DNA of 64,000 nt from Dryomyza anilis. Taxonomy: Eukaryota > Arthropoda > Insecta > Diptera > Dryomyzidae. Shown piece by piece: positions 33,375 through 44,204 of this stretch. The stretch is taken from positions 101,794,026 through 101,858,025 of the forward strand of contig OX638132.1 in NCBI GenBank assembly GCA_951804985.1. The letters are read 5' to 3'. The notes under the pieces were generated by a model. The model did not search any database. It had not been told where the DNA came from and saw only the letters and a program-made list of their open reading frames with translations. Positions within the stretch are counted from its first letter, which is position 1. Each line of letters starts with the position of its first letter. The position numbers were made by a program, and so were the translations under genes.

Positions 33375-34080
33375 ATATTTTAAATCATTTCTTAGTCTAT
33401 ACAAGTATTTGCAAATACCGAAGTGTAGCATAATAGTTTTTTAAATATTCAGAACAATTAAATTTTATTGCACAATTTTGAATTTGGATCTACAACATAA
33501 ATCTATTTGCAACTCAGTTGACAAAAACCATGCATAGAACATGACACTCGATAAATATTCTTAATCAAGAGACCTACACAGCTGAGTGCTGTCATTGCTG
33601 CGTCCTAAGCACTGGTTCGTTTGCCAGGACATGACAATATCCTACAAGTTGCTCACATGACAGCTTAGCATCGAGACACACATAGACATAGTACAGTCAG
33701 ACAGACAGACCGACAAATAGACTACATACAGATATACATTTATTCAGATTGAAGGATGAGGTTGTCGAGTATATCTGGAATTTATTTTAAATTATGCTCG
33801 TCCGCTGGTATTCATCGTTAGGATAATAAAATGCATAACATATTTTCAAATAAATTGCATGCCACAAATGTTGGCAAAAAAAAAAAGAAATGTGAATATG
33901 GGCGATAATTAAAATTATACATACTACAGAAAAAAGAGTACCTTAAACGAGAACAGTATATGAAAATAAAATGACAAATTATAATATTATAAAGATTTAA
34001 AGAAATAAAAAAAAATGTTGATTAATCAATTAATCACAATTCTGATTAATCACAATCCTGATTACTTGATTGACTGACTA
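33375..34080. other. Intergenic sequence, nothing recognised
   Basis: AT-rich sequence without coding support. A short GACAGACAGACCGACA tract lies at about 33698. Confidence 0.5.
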
Positions 34081-34084
34081 CAAG

Positions 34085-35095
34085 TGTAATTCAGAAAATA
34101 ACAATTGAAATTCAGAAATTCTATTTGAAATGAAGGACAGCAATTGTAATTCAGAAATTCTATTTGAAAATCAAAAGACATCAATTGAAATTCATTAATC
34201 GTTTAATTTTTATACCCTACACTAAGAGTGAAAGGGTATATTCAGTTTGGTACGCCGTTTGTAACACCCAGAAGGAAGCATCTCCGGTATGGAAAAGTAT
34301 ATATATTCTTGATCAGCATGACCTCCTGAGCGATGTCCGTCTGTCCGTCTGTCTGTCTGTTAAAATCACTACTACTTAAACAATTGAAAAGTTAGATAAA
34401 TCAAACTCATAATTTAGATTACTTATATACCTCGCTGTATGTGCGAAAATTGGCGAGATCGGTCCATTGTGACCTGTGATCTGACCATTTATATTCAAAT
34501 ACCTCATACTAAATTTACATCTACAGATCAATTTTACTGTATACGTGCTTAGGTAAACTTTTTTGGTCAAATATATATTGAAATCATGCTCAAATACATG
34601 GAAATAATGTTTTCCGCCGATACGACTTGTGGGTCAAAAAAAAAAAACCAAATTCGGTACACCTACCCATTTATAAATATGGGTATCAAATGAATGGAAA
34701 TTCTTCAGCGATTGAAAGTTTGTAGTTATTTTCAGGATTCGTATACACTGATGACCTATATACCTCTTTGAATGGTAACCACACATATGTGTAGGGTATT
34801 TATAGTCGGCTTAGACCGACTATAATTTTGATAATCCTAACTATCATAATAACACCAAATTTAAAATGTCATTTGAATTTCAATTGTAATTTTCAGAATT
34901 CCCAATGGAAAATTATAAATACTAATTTTCGAAAAAAAAAATGTAAATTCAGAATTACAATTGACGTCTTTTGAATTTCAAATAAAATTTATGAATTACA
35001 TTTCATATCTCTTGAATTTTTAAGGAAATTTCTATTTTACAAATTATGTCTTTTGAATTTCAAATGATCTCTTCTGAATTGAAATTGTAAATGGT
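34085..35095. repeat. Inverted repeat flanking the TATACCCT copy A
   Basis: Left flank units such as TTCTATTTGAAAATCAAAAG and CATCAATTGAAATTCA (34085-34200) recur inverted on the right (34860-35095) as CTTTTGAATTTCAAATAAAA and TTACAATTGACG. The dispersed repeat 34211-34824 sits between the arms. Confidence 0.6.
34211..34824 (+). repeat. TATACCCT dispersed repeat, copy A (best preserved)
   Basis: Begins TATACCCTACACTAAGAGTG, then TTCAGTTTGGTACGCCG, GTATGGAAAAGTATATATAT, CTTGATCAGCATG and GTCCGTCTGTCCGTCTGTCT. It ends GTGTAGGGTATTTATAGTCG with a GTCGG..CCGAC terminal inverted repeat. No convincing ORF. Related copies are at 27294-28064, 32935-33370, 35614-37400 and 38312-38753. Confidence 0.8.
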
Positions 35096-35099
35096 GTGG

Positions 35100-35610
35100 A
35101 TCGTTTTTCTACCCTATAATATTGGTTTGCTGGGACCGCAATATTATAAAATTCCTTTTTAAATATTTGAAAAACTATTTACTGTGTATAATAAAAGGTT
35201 ATATAAATCAATCTGCTTAGAATTTCCTAATTTCTAAAATATGCTTCACATTAGTTGTCCTTTTATCGTTCGTCTCTTTCTCAAGCATTTAACACTTTAA
35301 TCAGCATTTTACATCGCTTAAAGGCGTGTTGTCCCATTTAGTCGCATAAGAAATACAGAAACCATTTTCAAAATGAAAACAATTACAAAAACAATAACAA
35401 TAATAATTATAATGACAAACTTTTTGTTTTTGTTATGCGTGACATTTTGTTACTTCTATTTGATGTTTTCATTTGTCATGAATAATTTTAATAATTAAGC
35501 TCAAAACTCGTGAGTTAATATTTGTGTAGCATAACCTGCGGCGCAGCAGCTGCGAACAGATGTTACGCCTTTTAATGGCTTTTTAGGATTAGGATTAGGT
35601 TTTGGTTGTT
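35100..35610. other. Intergenic sequence, nothing recognised
   Basis: AT-rich DNA, with an AACAAT/AATAAT-rich stretch near 35375-35420. No gene. Confidence 0.5.
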
Positions 35611-35613
35611 TTT

Positions 35614-37400
35614 CATATCCTACACTACTAAAAGTGAAAGGGTATAATCAATTTAGTCTTCTGGTTGTAACACACAAAAGGAGGCTTGGCCGATTTGGAA
35701 AAATATGTATAATGTCGATTAACTATATCTGTCTGTCATTGTGTTGAACTCACGATTACAGTGAAAGCAGAAGAGATAAATCAATGAAACTTATAAATTA
35801 GATTTTCTGTACACTTAGACTGTTTGGTATTGAAAATGTGCATGATCAGTCGATTGCGACTTGCGAACCACGCAATTTTGTAAATATATCCCACATATCA
35901 CTATAATCCATAAATTTGTTGGTCGAAATTATATTTTTTATTAAATAACCTCTTTAACTTTATGGCCAATCATTCTATGATTCAAAAAAATAAGAAAATA
36001 AAAAATACAAAAATGTCTAATATTCCATCCAGTTTAAGATACAGTTATAAATTCATATTACTGATATAACCTAGTCAACAAAATTGGTTGTAAAGTATAA
36101 TCTGTTCTTAAATGAATATCAATGTATTACTCATGTTTTAGACAATTAAATTACCTTTCCAATGGTGTATTACGTTACCAAACCGCACAATTTTTTCGAT
36201 TTTTGAAATGTACGTTAAGTTGAAAATTACCAAAATGAAAATACAAATTTTACATTGATCATAGATTTTCTCAAAATTTAGTTACGGATATCCCCATTTT
36301 TTCTAATTTTTAATGATAGACCAGTTTATTCTCAGTATTTTCTTACTAAGCTTACAAATGATTTCAATCTGCTAAGAAATGCTGCAAAAATAATTAAACA
36401 GTGCCGCGTCTTGTGATTTGGTGGTTGAAATAATTAAAAAAAAAAACATGTTGGGAAATATGAATACAAAATATGTTGTAACTTCACACAATATGATTAT
36501 AATGATTATAATGATATGATTATAATTTTAATAAATGTTAAAAAATCTTTCTTGATAACTTCGATTTTTTTTTAATTTCAACCACCAAATCACGAAACCC
36601 TCCACTGTTTCACTGAAAATATTTCTGCAGGATAACTGACCAGTTTAAAATAACTGTGTTTAATAAAAAATACTGGGAATGAACTGATCTGTCATTATAA
36701 ATTGGAAAATATGGGGTATTCCGTAACGAAATTTTGAGAAAATCAATGAGAAAGTCAAAATTTGTATTTTTTATTTTTCTGCTTTACTTACCTTTTTTAA
36801 AAAAAAAGATGTCATGGGGTTCAAAGATATGATATACCATTGGAACGGTAATTAAGTTTTTTAAAATATGGCTAAAAAATTGTTATTCATTTATCAACAG
36901 ATTATCTTTAAAACAAATTTTCTAGACTAGCTTATGTTAGTAATCTACATCTTGTGAACACTCTGTATCTTAAACAGGGTGCAAAAATAGACATTTTTTT
37001 ATATAACATTTTCTTAATTGTTTGAGTCATAGAATATCCCCATGCATTATTGACATCGATGAACCAAACACCGTGTATACATCCAGATCTCTGTCTGATT
37101 TATTATGAAAAAACTACAAACTTTAGAAACAAAGTGTAAATATACAAAGAAAACACATAATTTCAACTATTTTGTACATTTTTAAATTTCCTTATGCATT
37201 TCATCACTATTTCATTTATATCTTTTAATCTACCGTATAGAATTCTCTAATTACAATTCTAGAATTATCATATTTAAATACTTTTTTTTCGCAAAAAATC
37301 AAGTAAATTAATGAATTCTTCTTCGAGATATTAAAGTTTTAAAGATACGAAAGGAAATGCCCATATGTGGAGAGATTTTATAGTCAAAAGACCGACTGTA
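35614..37400 (+). repeat. TATACCCT dispersed repeat, copy C, split by a palindrome
   Basis: The left part starts near 35614 (CATATCCTACACTACTAAAA, GTGAAAGGGTATAAT, GGAGGC, CTGTCTGTC). The right part ends near 37400 with CCCATATGTGGAGAGATTTT and ATAGTC..GACTGTA, matching the end of copy A. About 1.07 kb of unrelated palindrome (35968-37040) lies between. Confidence 0.65.
35968..37040. mobile_element. 1.07-kb imperfect palindrome (MITE-like)
   Basis: The arms are about 478 bp each with a ~120-bp loop. Left-arm blocks TTCTATGATTCAAA, CAGTTTAAGATACAG, TTCCAATGGTGTAT, TTTTCTCAAAATTTAGTTAC and GTGATTTGGTGGTTGAAAT recur inverted in the right arm in the reverse order (to GAGTCATAGAATA near 37030). 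Arm identity is clearly lower than in the 6461-9689 palindrome, so it is older. No ORF. Confidence 0.8.
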
Positions 37401-37404
37401 ATTT

Positions 37405-38305
37405 TCACAATTCTTGAAGTTATCATTACACCACATCTAATATTTGCCATGTGTGACTGACTTAACCTTTCCCATTGGTTCTAAATTATTTTTGTAGCTA
37501 TTTTATGGGGGGTCGACAAGTCAAGAAACTTAAATGAGTTGCCACGGGCGGCGGATGCAGCAGCGGCTTCTTATGAGTTACTCACACACATACTACATTC
37601 AGAGCCATACATTTGAAACATAGACACATAGATGTGAAAAATACACAGATCCTACATATGGTACTGTATTTGTATTCTTCGTAACTCTACAAAGCAAACA
37701 AAAGTCACGCATACCGCAATACGGAAGGAAGTCAATGTGCTACACATTAATGTATGTGTGTGTGAAGTGTGTCTGTGTTGGAGTGTATATGTTCATGTGC
37801 GTGTTTTTAATGTTAGCTCATAGTGCCGCCACTCATTCAGCTGCATCCTGAGAATCCTGGTTGCCACTTTTATGTTTGTTCCACTTCGTTTTGTTTGTCA
37901 AATAATAATTTTCAATTTTACCACCCATTAGATACTGCCAAGGCATTAACAGTTATTACTGTTGTAGTTGTTTTGTAGGTTATGCTGCTGTGTTTTTAGC
38001 AACAATTGCCAACATTTTAGTTAATTGTGGACTTGTCATAGACACGCAAGTGCTGTTAGTCATTTAAGTAGATCTTTAAAATGTTTATTAAATGGCAGTG
38101 TGTTTAACAATAAATGTAAATATAAGTGTGTAGTATCTAAAAGATGAGTTTACAATTGCTTTACATTTAAGTATTAAATTAGTCAATCTAATAAAGTTAA
38201 CAATTCTGTGTTTAATTTATAAGTTTCTCAAATGAAGTACATCATTTATGAATTATGTATGAAATATGTAAGGCTACCAATCGTAAAGACAAAATAGAAT
38301 TGGTT
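37405..38305. other. Intergenic sequence, nothing recognised
   Basis: Less AT-biased than its neighbours, with GTGT/TGTG runs near 37750. No coding frame or element boundary is supported. Confidence 0.5.
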
Positions 38306-38311
38306 CCCTTA

Positions 38312-38506
38312 ATATTCTACACTAAGAACAAAAGGGTATAATTGATTTAAAATGGTCATAATCGGTCGATTGTGCCCTATGAACCGAACAGTAATGTTGA
38401 ATTACCTCATACCTAGGACATCTACTGGCGAATTTTTCTTTATATCACTCAAAGTAAATTTTTTTTTTGCTGAAATATATAAAAATAATGTTTTTCACAT
38501 AAAACG

Positions 38507-38581
<75 letters not shown>

Positions 38582-38753
38582 CAACATTTTTTACACTTAC
38601 CCTTTCATACAAATGGGTACTGAATTGATAGGACATTTTTCAAGATTGCAAGTTTTCAGAATTCGTAAACCCTGGGGACATCTGAAGCACCTTAAAAAGT
38701 AACTGCATCAACTATCAAAATTTTGCTACTTCAAAATTTCCCATGTGACCTAA
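38312..38753 (+). repeat. TATACCCT dispersed repeat, copy D
   Basis: TATTCTACACTAAGAACAAA and AAAGGGTATAATTGA mark the start. AATCGGTCGATTGTG and TACCTCATACC match copy A. It ends ATTTCCCATGTGACCTAACC, directly at the RTE insertion. It lacks the central GTCCGTCTGTCTGT part. Confidence 0.7.
38523..38577. repeat. (TA)n microsatellite
   Basis: About 27 uninterrupted TA dinucleotides preceded by an A run. The Ile-Tyr-repeat frames through it are not genes. Confidence 0.97.
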
Positions 38754-38764
38754 CCTTCCTTACT

Positions 38765-41700
38765 TACTTACTTAAATGGCCCTTACAACCGTGGGTCGGT
38801 TTTGGCCGCTGAGATGAAGCCGCGCCAGTCGGATCTGCTTTGCGCGCGCTGACGCCAGTTAGAAATACCAAGCGTTGCCAGGTTGTCCTCAACTTGGTCT
38901 TTCCAACGCAGATTTGGACGCCCTCTTCTACGCTGTCCACCTTCGAGTTTCGATTCAAGCACCTTCTTGGCTGGAGTGTTTTCATCCATTCGTTCGACAT
39001 GACCTAGCCAGCGAAGCCGCTGGATCTTGATGCGCTTGACTATGTCAATGTCGTCGAATAACTCATATAGCTCGTGGTTCATCCTGATTCGATACTCGTT
39101 AGCAAAGCAGATAGGGCCAAAGATTTTACGGAGAATCTTTCTCTCGAACGCTCCCAGTACTCTCTCATCGGTGGTGGCCAGCGTCCATGTTTCTGCACCA
39201 TAAAGTAGGACGGGCATGATGAGTGACTTGTAGAGCGTTATTTTTGTCCGGCGAGAGAGGGCTCTGCTTCTCAATTGCCTACTGAGCCCAAAGTAGCACC
39301 TGTTGGCAAGAGTTATTCTCCGTTTGATCTCCAGGCTGACGTCGTTGTTGCTGTTTACGCTGGATCCCAGATAGACGAAGTCCTTCACAATGTCGAACTT
39401 GTGGGTGTCAAAATCAGCTTTTTGTCCAAGACGCACGGACTCTTTTTTGCTTGTTGACACAAGGAACTTCGTCTTGTCCTCGTTCACCGCTAGACCCATT
39501 CGACGCGACTCTTTCTCCAATCTGGAGAATGCTGCGCTGACTGCTCGTGTGCTCCTGCCAATGATATCAATATCGTCGGCATATGCGAGCAGCATGACAC
39601 TTTTGTTGAGGATAGTGCCGCTTTGACGGAGTTCGGCAGCTCGAACTATTTTCTCCATCAATAAGTTAAAAAAGTCGCACGATAGGGAGTCACCCTGTCT
39701 GAAACCTCGTTCGGTATGAAATGGCTCGGAGAGGTCTTTTCCTATTCTCACTGAGCAACGTGTGTTGCTCAGGGTCATCCTGCAAAGTCTTATAAGTTTC
39801 GCAGGTATACCGAACTCAGACATTGCGGCGTATAATCGTTCCCTTATCGGAGTGTCGAAGGCGGCTTTATAGTCGACTAATAGGTGGTAGGTGTCGATCT
39901 GTTTTTCTAGGGTCTTTTCCTGGATTAGGCGCAATGTGAAAATCTGGTCTATGGTGGACTTTCCAGGTCTGAAGCCGCACTGATAAGGTCCAATCAGTCT
40001 GTTGACGATGGGCTTCAGTCTTTCACATAATACGCTCGATAGAACCTTGTATGCGATATTGAGTAGGCTGATCCCACGGTAGTTGGCGCAGATAGTGGGA
40101 TCCCCTTTCTTAAGGATTGGGCAGAGTACACTGAGGTTCCAGTCACTTGGCATGCTTTCATCCGACCATATTCTGCTTACGAGCTCGTGCATGCTCTCTA
40201 TTAGCTCTTCGCCTCCGGTCTTAAACAATTCAGCAGGCAGGCCATCAGCACCTGCGGCTTTGTTGTTTTTCAGCCGAGCAATGGCTGTTCTGACCTCGTC
40301 ATGGTCGGGTGGCGGAATCTCAACGTCGTCATCAAGTACTGGGGTTGCCGGGTTTGCTTCTCTATCGGTGGAATTGAGGTCATCATCACCGGTCAGCAGT
40401 TTAGAGAAGTGATCCCTCCATATTTTCAGTGTGCTCTGGATATCTGTCACTAGATTTCCGTTCTCATCTTTACAGGAAGAGGCTCCGGATTTCGAACCTC
40501 CGGCTAGGCGTCTTATTTTCTCGAAGAATTTTCGAGCCTCATTCCTGTCCCCATGCATCTCAATCTCCTCACACTCACGTCTTTCTGCCTCGCTTTTTTT
40601 TCGCCTGAAAAGACGTCTCTCTTCCCTCCTCTTCTCTTTGTATCGCTCCTTCGCAGCTCGCGTAGCTACTGACTGCAGGGTGGATTTGTACGCAGCGTCT
40701 TTCTCTGCAGTGGCCGCGCGACACTCTTGGTCATACCACTGATTCCTCAGGGGGCGTTGGAATCCAAGCACCTCTTCGGCAGCCGTACGCATAGAGCAGG
40801 AGATATGATTCCACTGCGCGCTTATATCATCGAGAGGAGGAGTGCTTTGTCTAAGCAGGTGTGAGAGTCGAGTGGAAAAGGCTTGCGTTGTCTGTTGTGA
40901 TTGCAGCTTTCCGACGTCTAGCTTTCTCTGCGTTTGGTTCCGTACGTTCTTCGCAGCGCTTAAGCGTGTGCGGACCTTGGCTGCTACAAGGTAATGATCC
41001 GAGTCCATATTGGCACCTCGGATAGTGCGTACGTCCATCACGCTTGAAGAGTGCCTTCCGTCAATCACAACGTGATCAATTTGATTTCGAGTTTTTTGAT
41101 CGGGCGACAACCATGTGGCCTTGTGGATATCGAAATGTTCGAATCTAGTGCTACTAACTACCATGTTTCGTGCTGCGGCGAAGTCGATTAGTCTCGTTCC
41201 GTTATCGGAAGTGTTGGCATGGAGGCTAAATTTTCCGATTGTGGGACAATAGATGGCTTCTCTGCCCACCTTGGCGTTAAAATCGCCTAGCACGATTTTG
41301 ATATCGTGGCGGGGGCAGCGCTCGTATGCGTTGTCTAGGCGCTCGTAGAAGCGCTCTTTTGTCTCGTCATCTTTCTCGTTCGTCGGAGCGTGTGCACAAA
41401 TTAGGCTGATATGGAAATATTTAGCCTTGATGCGGATTGTTGCCAGCCTTTCGTCCACGGGCGTGAACCTAGAGACAAGGTGGCGGAGTCTCTTGCCGAC
41501 CACAAATCCACATCCAAATTCGTGTCTCTCCGCATGGCAGCTGTAGTAGATATCACAGGACGCTTGTTTCGAACAGCCCTGTCCCGTCCATCGCATCTCC
41601 TGGATAGCGGTGATGTCAGCCTTATATTTTTCGAGGACATCTGCCAGCTGGATAGAGGCACCTTCCCTATAAAGGGTCCGGACATTCCAGGTGCATATCC

Positions 41701-42074
41701 GTAAATCATGGTCCTTAAAACGTTTGCGTGGGTCGTCATCGTTGTAATCGGTCGTTATCCGAGGCTTCTTTTTTGTTTTCATTGGGCGCATAGGTTTTTT
41801 CCGTGGTGGGACCCAAACCCAACGCACGAACCCTCACTCTGAGGGAGATGCTCGCCACTCACTTTAGCCGACTTCTACACCGGGTGGTGTAGAGCGCCGT
41901 TTCCAGGGACTTCCACGAGGAGGACTTCCACCGAAGTGGAGGTGTCACCATTTGACAATTTGTCAATTCTGGTGACCAGTGAGTTGACTTGAGACGACAC
42001 CTACAAGGATTGCGCTGGCTTCGCCATGTTGAAGCACTCAGACACGTTGCCTTGTGATAATCGCCCCCATAGTC
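38765..42074 (-). mobile_element. Structurally complete RTE-type non-LTR retrotransposon
   Basis: Read on the minus strand: ~250 bp of 5'UTR (from 42074), one ORF (41827 to 38783) and a very short 3' tail of TAAG repeats (AAGTAAGTAAGTAA at about 38765). CCTTCCTTACT occurs on both sides (38754-38764 and 42075-42085), an 11-bp target duplication. A single EN-RT ORF, a short 3'UTR and a TAAG microsatellite tail are typical of the RTE clade. It inserted at the 3' end of a TATACCCT repeat, because that 11-mer is part of the family's end sequence (also seen at 15030-15085). Confidence 0.92.
38783..41827 (-). CDS. RTE endonuclease-reverse transcriptase (1014 aa, intact)
   Basis: Encodes the protein that nicks target DNA and copies element RNA by target-primed reverse transcription. 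A basic N-terminus (KKPMRPMKTKKKP) is followed by an apurinic-type endonuclease at about 42-270: TWNVRTL with Asn48, IQEMRW with Glu77, VLGDFNAKVG and a late SDH (DSDHYLVAAKVRTRL). The RT domain is at about 540-800: NYRGISLLNIAYKVLSSVLC, QCGFRPGKSTIDQIF, GFRQGDSLS and the catalytic YADDID at 749-754 (39566-39583). The C-terminal region contains LRWLGHVERM, usual in this type. The frame has no stop or shift over 1014 codons, the normal size for RTE, so the copy looks recent and possibly active. GC content is well above the surroundings. Confidence 0.97.
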   Translation of the reverse strand: MRWVWVPPRKKPMRPMKTKKKPRITTDYNDDDPRKRFKDHDLRICTWNVRTLYREGASIQLADVLEKYKADITAIQEMRWTGQGCSKQASCDIYYSCHAERHEFGCGFVVGKRLRHLVSRFTPVDERLATIRIKAKYFHISLICAHAPTNEKDDETKERFYERLDNAYERCPRHDIKIVLGDFNAKVGREAIYCPTIGKFSLHANTSDNGTRLIDFAAARNMVVSSTRFEHFDIHKATWLSPDQKTRNQIDHVVIDGRHSSSVMDVRTIRGANMDSDHYLVAAKVRTRLSAAKNVRNQTQRKLDVGKLQSQQTTQAFSTRLSHLLRQSTPPLDDISAQWNHISCSMRTAAEEVLGFQRPLRNQWYDQECRAATAEKDAAYKSTLQSVATRAAKERYKEKRREERRLFRRKKSEAERRECEEIEMHGDRNEARKFFEKIRRLAGGSKSGASSCKDENGNLVTDIQSTLKIWRDHFSKLLTGDDDLNSTDREANPATPVLDDDVEIPPPDHDEVRTAIARLKNNKAAGADGLPAELFKTGGEELIESMHELVSRIWSDESMPSDWNLSVLCPILKKGDPTICANYRGISLLNIAYKVLSSVLCERLKPIVNRLIGPYQCGFRPGKSTIDQIFTLRLIQEKTLEKQIDTYHLLVDYKAAFDTPIRERLYAAMSEFGIPAKLIRLCRMTLSNTRCSVRIGKDLSEPFHTERGFRQGDSLSCDFFNLLMEKIVRAAELRQSGTILNKSVMLLAYADDIDIIGRSTRAVSAAFSRLEKESRRMGLAVNEDKTKFLVSTSKKESVRLGQKADFDTHKFDIVKDFVYLGSSVNSNNDVSLEIKRRITLANRCYFGLSRQLRSRALSRRTKITLYKSLIMPVLLYGAETWTLATTDERVLGAFERKILRKIFGPICFANEYRIRMNHELYELFDDIDIVKRIKIQRLRWLGHVERMDENTPAKKVLESKLEGGQRRRGRPNLRWKDQVEDNLATLGISNWRQRAQSRSDWRGFISAAKTDPRL

Positions 42075-42098
42075 CCCTTCCTTACTGATTTTTAAATA

Positions 42099-42572
42099 TT
42101 GTTACGAAAATTCGGACAACGGAAAACTGTTCTACGAGTTCGTATTGCTGGATTGTGTACAAAATTAGAACACACTAATGTTTGGTTTAAATTACAACAA
42201 TTAACTTTATTAATTCACATTAACTAACAACTTTACTAATTATAAATTCTAACAATTGCTGCATATCCACAATTTAACTTGACATTGATCACACACGAGA
42301 TGCACTCGACCACTTTCCAATCACTACTGAAGTCCTGTGCCTCAGATGCGTCGGCATTATATACGGCATGCATTAGTTCTGCACGTTTCGACAAGCTTCA
42401 ATTTGTTTTGAGAAACTTTTACTCGTTTCGTGAGTGACGCATGCTATTGGCATCTCATTCGCATTTCTGCGCCGATCTTCTATCTCTTTCTCGTACAATA
42501 CCTCAGTGCGCTGAATTGTCTTGCGTCTCATTTACTCTTGCACAGTGGAGCAAATTACCTCTTTTCGTAACA
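42099..42572 (-). mobile_element. Solo LTR of a gypsy-type retrotransposon
   Basis: 474 bp starting TGTTACGAAAA and ending TTTTCGTAACA, i.e. TG..CA ends. ATAT lies on both sides (42095-42098 and 42573-42576), a 4-bp target duplication. On the minus strand there is a TATA-like CCGTATATAAT near 42360, an initiator-like TCAGTAG ~30 bp after it, and an AATAAA near 42210, in the correct order for an LTR. No internal domain adjoins it, so it is a recombinant solo LTR. Confidence 0.85.
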
Positions 42573-42930
42573 ATATTTTTGAAATACACGATTAATTTGT
42601 TGTTTATTATTAGATTCTAAATGCTAAAATAATTATGCAAAAAAAAGTCTACAAAAATCAAAAATTTCAAATATCTTGTTTTTAATATTCTTAAAAATGT
42701 GAGAAAAGATCTAAAAAATTGGGTATATCTAGGGTATTCATTATCATGTGTTTTAATGTGCTGATCTTCCATCTCTTTCTCAGTACGCTGTATGCTGAAT
42801 GATCTACCGTCTCTTTCTAACACATAGCTTAGTGCGCTGAATTGTCTTACGTCTCATTTATTATTGTTGAATGCTTGCACTATGGGGCACATTACATCTT
42901 TTCGTAACAATATCTTTACGTTTTACTTTT
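42573..42930 (-). mobile_element. Second, truncated LTR fragment of the same family
   Basis: 42761-42909 repeats blocks from the end of the solo LTR (CTGATCTTCCATCTCTTTCT, AGTGCGCTGAATTGTCTTAC, CATCTTTTCGTAACA) with clear divergence. The stretch 42577-42760 shows no match. Confidence 0.7.
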
Positions 42931-42934
42931 GATA

Positions 42935-43995
42935 ATTCAAATTTGTTTGTATTTACTTATCTGTACCAACATTTTTCGGTATATCAACCAGCAATGTTTT
43001 TGACAGGCTAATGGCAGCAGACAAAGATGAAGTTTGTAATAAGAGTAAGAGCAAAAATGCGAAATGTCATTCATTTATTAGCACAGTTTTCGATAAACAC
43101 ACAGATAAATGGAAGATTTTTTAAAGTATACTGCAAATTGTAAAATTTTGTGGAAGAAAATAGTTAGTTTTTGAAAAATATTTAAATTTAAAATTTCTTT
43201 AATGAATATACATTTCTTGAAAAACTCAAAACTTTAAATAACACCAGTCAAAATATACGTCAGTCAACAAACGGACAGCTTTAAAGTTGTAAATCAACAG
43301 ATTTTCGGCAGATTTCCGGCAGACTACGGCGAAGTTTGTATCAAAACCTGCCTGTTGTCTGCCCTAAAACAAAGTGGCAGAAGGCATCCTCAGGTTATTA
43401 AAGTTATAGAAAGGTAGGTATATGTTCTGGCACATTTTAATTTAAATCAACTAAAATGTAAGTATTATTTTAGACTCTCATTTAAAAACATAATATTGAA
43501 CTGCAAAAATTTTATTTTTTCAAGTGTTAATAATAATATCTGTTTTCCATTTCCATTGTATATAACTCTTAATTTAATTTTTTTGCCTATTGAGTACATA
43601 TTGACTTCTGTTTGTATTTTAAGTGACTGTTTGACATAACTAAATAATTCAATAATTCATTGAAAATGTATTCAAAAGCGCAGACAGTACAAAAGATAAT
43701 AGTACTAACTACTACTAGTCGTCAATAAATTGTCAAGTGTCATTGGATGAAATCAATTCTAAAGAGGCTCAGATTATGTTTGAATTGCTTTGATTTATTA
43801 TTGATGTCAGATTCAATTGCATAGGTTTACGAAAAACTAAAGATTGAAGCATATAATTGATAAATTATTAAATAAAATGATTTGTAGAATGTATTTGATT
43901 GACTTAGTTTGTCATAAACTGTGTAATTGGTTAAAGGAAGTGCATTTCAACAGAATTTTTGTAGTATATAATAGGAGTATAATAAAATATGTAAG
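42935..43995. other. Intergenic sequence, nothing recognised
   Basis: AT-rich with a GC-richer patch at about 43300-43400 (CGGCAGATTTCCGGCAGAC). No supported gene. Confidence 0.5.
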
Positions 43996-44001
43996 AGGAT
44001 A

Positions 44002-44072
44002 TGAAGCGTCGGTGGCTCGATTAGTTAGTGGGTTCGACTACGAGCCAAAAGGATCCGGACTCGATTCCAGCG
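44002..44072 (+). mobile_element. Decayed tRNA-like SINE head
   Basis: GCGTCGGTGGCTCGATTAG..ACTACGAGCCAAAAGGATCC..CTCGATTCC has the outline of a tRNA (A-box and B-box spacing), but the B box is mutated. It resembles 44546-44616. A functional tRNA is unlikely. Confidence 0.5.
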
Positions 44073-44204
44073 ACAAAAAATGTTCTGAATGAAGAATGTT
44101 ATCACACTTATCACTTTTACTTATAACAATATAATTTATGAGAATTATTCTTCTATAAATAGTGTCTCATAAATAAATATAAAATACAGATAAAATAGTA
44201 TTTT

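Noticed and set aside
38352..38702. Ile/Tyr-repeat open frames on both strands
   Set aside because: Produced by translating the (TA)n microsatellite.
39275..41704. Several + strand open frames inside the RTE
   Set aside because: Antisense shadows of the intact RTE ORF.
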